A DNA stretch of 64,000 nucleotides from Diphasiastrum complanatum. Taxonomy: Eukaryota > Streptophyta > Lycopodiopsida > Lycopodiales > Lycopodiaceae. Shown here one piece after another: positions 21,126-33,100 of the stretch. Below the pieces are notes generated by a model, which was not told the origin of the DNA, did not search any database, and was given only the letters and a program-made list of their open reading frames with translations. The stretch is from contig CM055092.1 of NCBI GenBank assembly GCA_029204225.1, positions 27,946,320-28,010,319 on the forward strand, given 5' to 3'. Both the position numbers and the translations under genes were made by a program. How positions within the stretch are numbered: position 1 is the first letter of the stretch; every line of letters starts with the position of its first letter.

Positions 21126-24100
21126 CATAGTTGCAACAAATCGTGATACGTTAGATAACGACCTAAGTAGAAAAGAGATATCTTTTAATCGTATTTACGA
21201 ACCAACCTAACTATTTTTTAATAATCCATGCCCAAACCAAATTGTAGGGTTTCCAATATAACGTTCTTAGATAGCATGGATATGCGTAGAATACGAAGTT
21301 TTTACATAAGGGTTAGAATGGCACGAATCTGCCCTAATACCTGGTAAAACATTGGAAATCTCTCATTAATAATAAACCATACCTATCCATAGTAAAGTCC
21401 TAATATCATGGTTGATAGAAGAGTTCTGTATCGCATGAATTTGCTCAGAACCAACGATACGGAACCCATCACTGCATATGTAGCATAGGTTGTTTGGATT
21501 ACTATGGTACGGACGTACCCTAATACCTACGTATTCGTAACAATCAATCACGGCAATAATTGACCCTGCCCGAATAAGTGCCAAATTAGACTTTTGGTGA
21601 GATACGACTGGAAAGCATGGATATGCTCAGAATGGACAGTAGTGCGTGACATACCCTGTTTTACAAGGCTCACTTGGGTTAGAACGGCATGGATTTGCCC
21701 TAACACCAACACACGTGTCCACACCAGGTCTTTTAGCTAAATAGAATGTAAACGGTTGAAATTACTCATACTCTGTTTAAAGATAAATACTAATTGATAT
21801 GGACCAATTGCCCACAAACTGATCAGCATGGCACAAGCACTGATAAAGTAATATTAGGGCTTGGCCTGTCGCTAAAAACCTTTCTATTGTTTGGGAAGAC
21901 AGGACTATGATCTAAAAATGCTATTTTGCTATTAAGTGGGATAGCTTCTTTTGGACATGGATAACAACTGACGCTCAGCTATGACATCTGTCTTCCCCAC
22001 TGTACTAGCTCGTACGGTTTTGTAATGTGGGATGGTGGCAGGTATCAGGTATCAGCTCTGGACGTCTTGAAAGTGGTTATGCTTTATGGTGCTTTTTCAA
22101 TACTGTATTTTACTTTTCAGCTATATTTTACCTTGTTGGAATATGAATAAAGGCTTCAAAAGGTTTCAGTCTTGCTTTGTCAAGAGAAACTAGGTGAAAT
22201 TTTGTAACTCTCTCTCTGCATCCTAGTGGTATGAATCTAACTATTCCTTGGTTGGGATAGTATTGAAACCTTTACCTTTTATCCAATTCATAAGCTAACA
22301 AAGGTCTGTTTTCATGTTTTAGTCCACAGGATGGTTTCAAGACGCTGCTTCTTTGGGTTATGGAGAGGAAGCCCCTTCCTCCACCTAACCATCTTATACA
22401 GAGGCTTATTTGTTGTATGAAAAAGGTTGTAGTGATGCATACTTTTATCATTGACACTGATAGGGCTACTTGTTCTTCTATTGAAACAGTGGATAAGGTT
22501 TTGTGCCTGATTAATCTTCTTGAGTCTATAGACTGGGCTAGAGTTTGTTAAAAAGAATGATACCTTGAGTTTGGTAGAGAATCTCTTTGATCGTCTGAAT
22601 GATTTTGTTGATAAATTTGAAGAAGAGAAAAGATTTTTCAATTTGCACATTAGAAAAGTTTTTTTGTGCCTGGAAAATGAAAACGGTAATACTCCTCCTG
22701 ACTTTTCCTCGCCTATTCGTGATGCTCCTTATCACCTCACCCTCTTGTCCTTATTGATGACCTTGATGAGGATAGTGCTTCTCAGCTAAAGATTTTCTCT
22801 CAAGATATCTGCGACATTGGTGACCAGTCCACTTATGAGTTCTGCCAATCTAAAAGCTGTCAAGTCCCCTTCATTCCTAGCAGAATCATTGAGTTCAAAT
22901 CCACTCTTACGTCCTATAAACTCTGGAGTCTTCCATCTGTCAATTTTCTCGCTCCTATACTCGTTGATCTTTGGATCATGATGACACATTTGACAGAAAA
23001 AGAAATAAGTCTGCAAGACGGCCACCCTGCATAAAAATCTCTCACTTGAGACTCTCGTGGCTTTTGACACCATTATTTGTATGAATAGACTTGAACCCTC
23101 TCTTTGCCCCTCTAAGCAAACTTGGGCTAGAATTAGAGGTCACTTTGAAACTGGCTTCAATAGGATGAACCTTGACCAAGCCAGAATCTGGAACTGGAAG
23201 AGACCTTTCTTCAAATGTAGATGTGGGGATAAATGCAAAAAATAACTCTTCTATCATCTGGTTTGACCATGCAGTCTGGTTTATGATGAATAACTTAGGC
23301 CAAAATTTTCCCGGTGCCTCCCTCCAAAACCAGATAAATGCAACCTGCTAGAGATGTTGTGAAAGCACACCTGGCCTTTCTTTTTATCCGTCAATACATG
23401 ATTGATGCCTGCATCGAACTCACAAAAGATTCCTCTGCCAAACTTTTAGCACCCCTGGAAGACCCCAAAAATATCCGTGAGATAGAACGCCTTCTAAAAA
23501 GACCCAACTTCTCTACCCTCCGAGATAAGTACTTCCAAAATACAAGTATAAAGAATGACAATTTCAATCTTAACAATCCGAACTCTGTCGTTTCCGGCTC
23601 AGGAACAAGAAATAAAAGAAGATTCTCAGGTTTCATAGGAAAGGAAGGGCAAAGCAGTGGCATAAAGGGTGATTTACCAGTCATGAACCCTCTTCCATAG
23701 CATCTCAAAAGGTGTCCTTCCATCCAAAATAGCACTTGGCCACCTATTGCACAAGAAATTGGCACACAACAAAGCTTGATCCCAAAATGGTTTGTCAAGA
23801 TTAGCACTTAACCTCATAGCTTTAGCACTTTCACATAAAGTCCTATTCTTCCTTTCAGCCACTCCATTTTGTTGTGGGGTCCTTGATGTTGTATACTCCC
23901 TCTTGATCCCATGCTCATCACAAAAGGCCTTGAACTTGATAAATATTAAATTTTTACAGATCCTAATCGATGTGCAGGACAAAGAAGTGACAAAAAGTAG
24001 GGAAATTACTACCTCAGCCATTGGCCGTCTCCAACTTACTACTAGCAGCAACACAAGGAGATCCTTTTTACATTTATGTTACCGTAATAGAGTGTTTCAA

Positions 24101-27100
24101 GCTATTCGTGTGAAGCACTTTTATGCTCACGTTCTACTCAGACTATTTGGTATTGTAGACGAACACTTCATAATATCACTTTTGGTTGGTCATACTTATC
24201 AAGTGTAAAATGTGAATGATATTTCCCTTCTAAAGTGTTTTGTAACTTTGATCTAGAAAGCCTGCATTCCTGCCATTGCTTTTCTTTTACACGTTTCAAA
24301 GATTTCATCTCGGAAAAATTTGAACATGTTATCTCCACAGATTGTAACATTGTTATAGATTCAATTTTAAGGAAATCATTAGAGAAAGGTTTAGATCACA
24401 TTGCATTAAGGCAAACAAATATTAACGGATTACTTCTGAACTTTATGATGGTTGGTTTAAACTCATGAAACTCTTACCTTCTTATGAAAACCTAAACGAG
24501 ATCACAATAGGAAAGCATGTTGTTTTTTGTAAAAACGTCGCTTTAAACTCTATTAGAAATAGTAAATGGCTTCATGGAAATACTAGCACGCCATCTAAAC
24601 GTAAGATTGCAAAATGATGAATTACAATGGCTTACCAACTTTCTCTACATAAATGGTATTGATAAAGCACAACATAACCCCTGCTTCATGTGTAAATTCT
24701 TTGTACAAAATTTGGCCATTCAAAGACTTAACAGTCCAGACTTTACTCCCTTTCCCAATGAGCAGTTTAACTCAGTCGAGGATTGTCTAACAATGGACAA
24801 TTTTTTACCAAAATTTTTTCTAGGAAATAAATCTCTACCTTACCTACTTTCTACCTATAAGGGCCACAAGGAATCATTTAGATGGATTCCCAATGCTCAC
24901 GATTGCTGCTTTACTAGACTTGCTCCTCACAAGAGCTCTTGGTATGTTGTCACCGTTCCTGATGGAAGGTATACATACAAGAGTATCCTAAATGTGGATC
25001 AAGGTTACACCCCGATTCAAACCGGCCAATTCGAACTGATTCTTTCTGATTCAAACCAGCAGGCCAGGTTTGAATCGGAAAACGATTTGAACCGAAAAAA
25101 AAAAATTTCAAAACGTTTTTTTTGGCTTTTTGGTGGTTTATTTTTTTTAATCCGGTTCGAACCGGCTCCACCACTATGCTCAATGGATAGAACTTATGTG
25201 AGTCATCCATTGATTTCTGTCTAAATCTACCACCTTTGATTACCAATATGTGGGTCACAGACATTTCTAAGTGCTATAAAAATATACCTTTAGACGGTCC
25301 TGATGAACTAAAAACTATTATGAAAAAGATAATAACATATGCCTTCAAAAGGTAAGAGTTTTATGAGTTTAAACCAACCATCATAAAGTTCAGAAGCAAC
25401 CTCGTTGATATTAGCTTGCCTTGATGCGATGTGATTTAGACCTTTCTCTAATGATTTCCGTAAAATTGAACTTTTAACAATGTTACAATATGTGGAAATA
25501 ACATGTCCAAATTTTTCTGAGATGAAATCTTTAAAACGTCTAAAAGAAAAGCAATGGCAGGAATGTAGGCCTTCTATATCAAAGTCACATATCATGAAAG
25601 TGTTCGTCTACAATATCAAATAGTCTGAGTAGAACGTGAGCATAAAAGTGCTTCACACGAATAGCTTCAAACACTCTATTATGGTAACATAAATGTAAAA
25701 AGGATCTCCTTGTGTTGTTGCTAGTAGTAAACTAGAGACGGTCGGTGGCTGAGGTAGTAATTTCCCTTCTTTTTGTCACTTCTTTGTCCTGTACATCGAT
25801 TAGGATCTGTAAAAAATCAATTTTTTGACTGGTAAATCACCCTTTGTGCCACTGCTTTGCCCTTCTTTTCCTTTGAAACTTGAGAATCTTCTTTTCTTTC
25901 TTGTTCCTGAGCCGAAAACGACAGAGTTCGGATTCTTAAGATTGAAATTGCCAGTCCTTTTACTTGTATTTTGGAAGTACTGATTTTGGAGAGTAGAGAA
26001 GATGGGTCTTTTTAGAAGGCGTTCTATCTCACAAATGATTTCGGCGTCTCCCAGGGGTGCTAAATTTTGGCAGAGGAATCTTTTCTGAGTTCGATGGAGG
26101 CATCAATCATGTATTGATGGATAAAAAGAAAGGTCAGGTATGCTTCCACGACATCTTTGCCAAGTTTATGTAGCCACATGAAAAAGGCATTTATCTGGTT
26201 TTGGAAGGAGGCACCAGGAAAGAATTTGCCTAAGTTATTCATCATAAACCCGACTGCATGGTCAAACCAGATGATAGAAGAGTTACATTTGAAGAAAGGT
26301 CTCTTCCGATTCCAGATTCTGGCTTGATAAAGGTTCATCCTATTGAAGCCAGTTTCAAAGTGACATCTACTTCTAGCCCAGGTTTCCTCAGAGGGCCAAC
26401 GAGAGGGTTCAAATTTATTCATACGATTGATGGTGTCAAAAGCCACGGGAGTCTCAAGTGAGAGATTTTTATGCCGGGCGGCCGTTTTGCAAACTTGTAT
26501 TTCTTTTTGTCAAATGTGTCATCATGATCCAAAGATCAATGGATATAGGAGTGAAAAAATTGACAGAAGGAAGACTCCAGAGTTTATACGACGGAAGAGT
26601 GGATTTGAACTCAATGATTTTGCTAGGAACGAAGGGGACTTGACAGCTTTTAGATTGGCAGAACTCATAAGTGGACTAGTAGCCAATGTCGCAAATATCT
26701 TGAGAGAAAATTTCTAGCTGAGAAGCACTATCCCTCATCAAGGTCATCAATAAAGACAAGAGGGTGAGGTGATAAAGGGGCATCAGGAATAGGTGAGGAA
26801 AGATCAACAAGAGTATTACCATTTTCATTTTCTAGGCACATAAAACCTTTTCTAATGTGCAAATTGAAAAATCTTTCCTCTTCTTCAAATTTTCGACAAA
26901 ATCATTCAAACGACCAAAGAGATTCTCTACCAAACTCAAGGTATCATTCTTTCTAATAATCTCTATGGTCTGAATACAATGGTCGACCGTCTGCTAAAAA
27001 CAAACTGCTAAAAATAAAATAACAGAGCCACAATCAATGCTCTGGCTCTGACTCAGACGAATGCTTCGGAGATAACTTTAAATTTATAAATTTATAAATC

Positions 27101-30100
27101 TAATTAAAAATAAAATAATAAGAACAAGGATCATAATATGTATACGAGTTACCGAAACAAAGATACAATACTAGAAACAAAGCGGGCTCCTTAGCTCCCA
27201 ACTTTTTTGGACCCTATTATTAATCATCTTAAACATACCATAAGCTGAAATGCCAAAGATAAAACCAAAAGAGTCTAAAACAGTTCGAACTTTTCTCACG
27301 ATTTTCTTAAACAAATAACCCTTATGGAGTAACAAAATGATTAGATTGCTTGACTGGTCTACAAAAACTTCTCTACTAATACAAAGACGAGAAAACCTGT
27401 AAAATTGAGAAGTGATCACTCCATATTTAACAGAATCCGAAATATTTGAAAAACATGAGGCATATGAATTATGTTCAAGTTACTATATCCTGGCTGCAGC
27501 CTTTTATCAAAACTATCAACCAATAAACCTGACCTAGCCTAGCTTATTGATAGGTCTAAAAAATTACACTTATCATCGCTAGTTGTACATTTAAGTTCAC
27601 ATGAGTCTTTAGGATAGATTCCTCACCAAAAACGTTAGGGTCTTTATATAGAAAACTACCAAACTTAGGAAGATCAGGAACAAATAAATCATCAATATAT
27701 CTTCTAACATGAGTTAATTTATGCAATAAGATGGGACAAGTACCACAAGAAACTAATCTTTGTATAAGAGAAAAGATAAAAAGTAGCTCGATGAACAGCA
27801 CAATTAGTACCCTGGTTTGTTGAAAAAGCAAATCACCTAAAGAAATATGCAAGTTACCCAAGAGAAAGTGCAGCCAAGAACAAACATCTTCAACATCAAC
27901 TATTTTAGTAAATCTTTTCTTCTTTGAATCAATATCTTGATTTTTGTTCTTAAGGCAACAAAATTCAAATGCAAAGCACTTTTTTCAACTTTTAAAGCTC
28001 TGCATCGAGTGTACTTTAGTTTATTCTAAAAAACATAGTTGCAGCGAACTGCGGTTCGAACAGCCAAACCCTTCGGAACCGGTTCCCAATTCGAACCGGT
28101 CCCCGATTCAAACCCAACAGGCCGGTTCAAACCGGATTAAATCGGCCGTTGCGAGCATCAGCATGCAAATATGCTAAAAACATCTTGAATTAGCTTATTA
28201 ACACAAAGCTTCAAATCTTCCAAATTGATTTCAGTATAAAGTGTTGTGAAGTCATAGGTTTGAAGAAGCATATGTTGGGTTTTTTCTTCTAAAGTACAAG
28301 AGGAGTTCAAAAACTTTAGAATTGTTTAAAATCCAATTACAACTAACAAGGAACATCTTAAGTAAGTTTATCCAAAGCTCATTAATAGAAGAAAACAACA
28401 CTTTGAAGCAATTACTTAGCCACTTATAAAGGTCAGTCAGCGTAGTTTTATAGGTTGCTGCAATAAACCTAGGACTTTCAAGAGCTTATGAATTATCCAT
28501 GCAGCACAAAGAAATGGAAACTTTGGATAACAATTAAAGTTATAACAATGACAAAAATCATTTACACTCATAGTTGAAAGAGAACAAGAGTTATATGTTC
28601 CCACTGGAGAATGGACTTCATTCAATAACGATTCCAAATAGAATTTCTTGCAAACAAATACAAAATTGTTTGAGCATTTATCAACATATGAAATGACAAA
28701 ACGTCTATGAAACTTACATAGAAGAACTTCCTCATTAGAAAATGAAGTATGAGGACGAAATTTAGTGCCTTTACAAAAGGACTCTTTCAAAAACGATGAG
28801 GGAAGGATTGACATATCTACAATAACAATATGACCTAAAGAAGGATCACAAAACTTCAAATTAAAGGAGTCACCACAAGAACAAGGGCCATTAAAGATAG
28901 ACAACTTTTTCTTTTCTGAAAGATTCCGACCAATATCAGCATAATTAAAGGCTTTTTGTCCTATGGTTTTAACATATTTCCGAGCAACCACTGGATGATT
29001 CCAAATTTTCTTCACACGAGGAAGAGCATTCATAACTTCAGGCTTTCTAAGAATAGAGCTCAAACTAATTTTGTCAAGATCAGGCGAGGTGAAAATTGTG
29101 ATGAGTAGATCTTTACTAAACGTAAAACATTTAGTTTTAACATTAGCTTTGGAATTTATAAAGCAACTTAAACAAGTCTTAAGTTGATAAAAGTGAGAAT
29201 ATGAAATACAAAGATCTTGACAAGACATATTATCTAGAATATAGAGCAACCGAAACAGGTTCTTAGGATTGTATCTATTAAACATATTGAGGGAGAACTT
29301 ACCCAAAGACATAACACGATCCAAATAAAGTAACCTCCTTATGTAATCTCTATAAGCGAATGTTCTAGAGACCCATTATGACTAGGGCGCAAAAAGTTAC
29401 GAGTATTAAAAGTAGGATGAGAAGGGGAGAAGAAACATGGATTAATGCACCTGAACTGGACCATCCTGTACCCAAAACATTCGGCAAACTATACAGATGT
29501 AATGCTCTTAATTAGAGCTTTCATCTGATACCCATATTGACCACAAAAATATCAATAAAAAAAACACATTTCTGAGAAACGCTACCAGAATCCAGAAACG
29601 CGTTTCTGAACCACGTTTTTGAACGCGTTTCCAGAAACAGTGCAACTACGTTTTTAGTTACAATCAGGCTAGACTCAAATCAAATCTTTAATTGGTCTAA
29701 AGAGCACTTTGAGTCCCAAATGTAACTGGGTGGCACAGTGAACAGGATCACTAAATTTTGTGTGATTATAGGTAACAAAAGTGATTAGAGACTGGGATCC
29801 TGACAGATAATAGAATCTTTACAGATCATGCCATCATAGTTGATAAATTTATCTAGTTTAAATCCTAGCTTTGGGTAATGGATTTCACATTCCGGTTTAA
29901 GCAACATTCAAATGATATCTGATAAACCATTCTGTCTTTCTGCAGCATGATTCATTGTATTATTGTATCGTTATATCACTGTACCAGCTGCAGTTCTATT
30001 TTCAGTGTGTGCATAGAGTTCACTTAGATGATCAGAAAATAGTTCTTTACTAATTTGGTCTAGTTTACTGCCATTTTGATTTTGGAGACATATGTATGCT

Positions 30101-33100
30101 CCTATACAGTCTATGATACTTGAGATGTATTATTTTGTCTTATATGCCTTTTGGCATTCAAAGACAATAATAAGTGCTCTCTCTCTCTCTCAACATTATG
30201 TAGGATTTTTCTTACTGCCACCCTTCTTCCACATTTTCAAGGAGGTGCACTCTTACCTTCACATTTTGCAGCTCCTGGCTTTGCACAGACTCTAAACAAA
30301 AAGCTTATGGGAGCTTTGAAAAGTCAACCGAATTCCAAGCTTAGAGACGTGATTCTCTTCAAAGTTCCAGTACTTAACACAAGGAAGTCTTGATGACTTT
30401 AACCCCTTTTTGAGCTATGTTGTCAACGGGACTCTTTAGAAAGATGACAGTAACATTATCAGGATATCTGGGGCAGCCTTTTCTAGATGTTCTACAAGAA
30501 GATAGACTTTATCTTGTACTGAAGCTCTGAAGCTCTGCGGCAGCAGAAGGAAAGATAAAGCTTTTGTTGGAGCTATATCTCATTCTGTTATCTAGATCTC
30601 AAATGGATTTGGTTTTATGAACAGAAGATTTCTTTTACAGTATGCATCTAAACAAACTTAATCAGGTCATTAGGCTTCTTCGTTGGAAAATGGGCTCAGT
30701 GTACTCGGGAGAATATATTGTACAGAAGCCACTTAAGACAAGCTTCCTGATGAAACCAAGAAGACTGTTTCAGTTCTAAATCTTTTCCAAACAGTAAGCG
30801 TTGCATTGTGTAACAGGAAGCATTTTCCTGTCATCATGTGTTACAGTCATTCAAAACATGTTCAAAAGGGTAGGATTTGGTAAAATGGTGCCCTCTCTCG
30901 CAAAAGATGTCAAAACAGCAACCGTAAGGAAATCCTTTCTTGTGTTTTTGCCTTAATAATCATTCAGATCCTAATAATCATTCAGATCCTAGCACAAAGA
31001 TCATTAGCTTCTACTAACATTTGGCATGCAGCTATTGAACTGATTATGAGAATAGCTGTTAACATCTGTGTAAACCTTACCAATCCCTAGCCTTCGGTAA
31101 GGTGCCAGAACACCAAGCGTCATGATGTACAATTTTAGACCTCCACCATCCTTTTTCTCAAGCCGACAAGCAATATTCCCAACACAAATGTCGCCATAGT
31201 AAGCTGCCATTCACAATCGCAAGTTAAAAACTTGGGTATAGCAAATACTGGTAAAATCTTTGGTCAGTACAGTTTTTGGTTGATTGTATAGACTACAACA
31301 TGATATCTTTTTTATAAACTCTCAGCCAGTTCAATATCGGCTTTAACAGTTCCTTCAAATTTCATAGTTGTTCTGATTCTACAGACATCAAAACTCGGAA
31401 ACACATGGATCCAACTCTCATCAACAATGGACAGCTATTTTGCCACCATAGAAGTCCTTCCAAATTCTTGAAGAGTGTTATGAGAGCTTCGTGTTGAAGA
31501 GTAAAGCCAATTTTACCCCTTTGGCTAAGCACTAATGTTATATTAAGTTGTACATTACTCATGGGGCATGCCTAACTTAACTAATTCAGTGCAAGTGGCC
31601 CACTTAGCCAAGGAGCTCACTCATATGGTCTACACCTATACATTCCATGCATGTAGATGAGGTGCTTGCCTCATAGAGGACTTGGAGGACCCACGCCCTC
31701 CTCTCTCTCTAGCAATTCATTCTCTCTTCTAACTTTTGGTCTTGTTAGGTACTTAGGCAATTTCTCTTGTGTTTGATGTTTTCTAAGTTTCTAAAGCTTT
31801 CATGGTTGATCTAGTATTGCAGTTAAGATACTCCATTGCTAGGTCTTGCAGTTTATCGTGGTATCAAAACAGGCTGTGTAGCCTGTGAGTCTAAGAGTGA
31901 GAGAAACATCAATGCTTAGATTCTTGAGACGATTTTCATCTTCCATAAGCACCTCAATCTTGTAGGAGGCCGCTTGTCAAAGACAATATCATTCCTCGCA
32001 TTTGCAATGCAAAGGATGCAATGGAAGCTTGGGGCATTCTCAGACATATGTATAAGACAATGGATTCAACCAGGCTCAGCTACTTGCAGAACAGGTTACA
32101 TATTCTCAAGATGGAGGCAAGTGCATCACATTACGAAGGTCAAGGACCTTATGGACTACCTTGCTTCAATGGGAGAGACAGTAAGTGATAGGAGTATTGT
32201 TTCCATAGTCTTATAGTTTATCATTCAACTATCAAGATTACGTGATGTCCCTTTCAGCTAGGGAAGGACTTCTTTTATATGGAGAGTTACATGGTCTTCT
32301 TTTATAGGAAGAAATGAGAAGGCAGAATCTTTTTGAAAGGGAAGATAATCCAAAATATGCATTTGCTTCTAAAATGAAGCAAAACTTTTAGAAGAAATTT
32401 ATTTCGATATTGGCCTGAGTTGAAAGGATCGAATCGATTTGGCACCTATTTTGATCCGGCATCTATTTCGACCAGGAACCTATTTTGATATTGTCAATTG
32501 TTCCAACTTAGGTCACGATCAAAGGACGATGTTGACAATTCATCTACTATGCACATTCTGATTAATATCTACAACGACTGCTATCTAATTTAGGACGGAT
32601 CAAGTAGAACTAGTGAAGAGGTATAATCATATCTCCTTGTACTTAGTCGTCGATCTACAATGATCATTTAACTGTATACATCAGTAGTAGGTCAACAAAT
32701 AAAGAGTACGTGAAGCATTTTTAGAGCACAACCAAAACTGCACAACAGTTCTTCACGCCCATGTACTCTGATCTGTTAAGATCTTTTTTGTTCTAATCAA
32801 GAGTGTAATTTTGTCTCATACCACTGATTTTGTCTTTGCAATTATGTACTTCATTCATTAAGCTTCCAACAAGCTTTCTATATAGCTTCTCACCTACATC
32901 TTGATTATCCTCAACTTACCTCTATTGAGAAATAAATAGCCCATGTGCTACTCTCCATATCTCAATCCCAAGAAAGTATTGTAGGGAGCCAAGATCGTTC
33001 ATATCAAACTCCGATGAGGGATCTTTCTTAATATTCTCAACACATTCACGATGTTGATCCATCTTTCAACTTTCCATTAACATTCAATGATGTTCTTATG

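Larger units (their letters stand above)
22260..25342 (+). mobile_element. Penelope-like element copy L, truncated
   Basis: Plus-strand coding remains in shifting frames: LSLVENLFDRLNDFVDKFEE (22570), MAFDTIICMNRLEPS (23057), AFLFIRQYMIDACIELTKDS (23360), LHSCHCFSFTRFKDFISEKF (24255), then RT-type sequence (24574-25000) with WIPNAHDCCFTRLAPH and, after a small insertion, the block DISKCYKNIPLDGPDELK (25260-25310) resembling the first catalytic region of Penelope reverse transcriptases. The copy ends abruptly at 25342 where an inverted copy begins. It contains a foreign copia fragment (23683-23945) and a small palindrome-rich insertion (25003-25177). No GIY-YIG endonuclease is visible. Confidence 0.65.

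Noticed and set aside
25145-25170. tRNA-like B-box word GGTTCGAACC, suggesting a tRNA gene or SINE (also at 28050)
   Set aside because: No A box, anticodon arm or acceptor stem at the right spacing; the words are part of palindromic clusters.
26995-27170. Possible hammerhead ribozyme between Penelope copies
   Set aside because: A small stem (cagagcc...ggctctg) exists, but the conserved CUGAUGA and GAAA core is not found on either strand.
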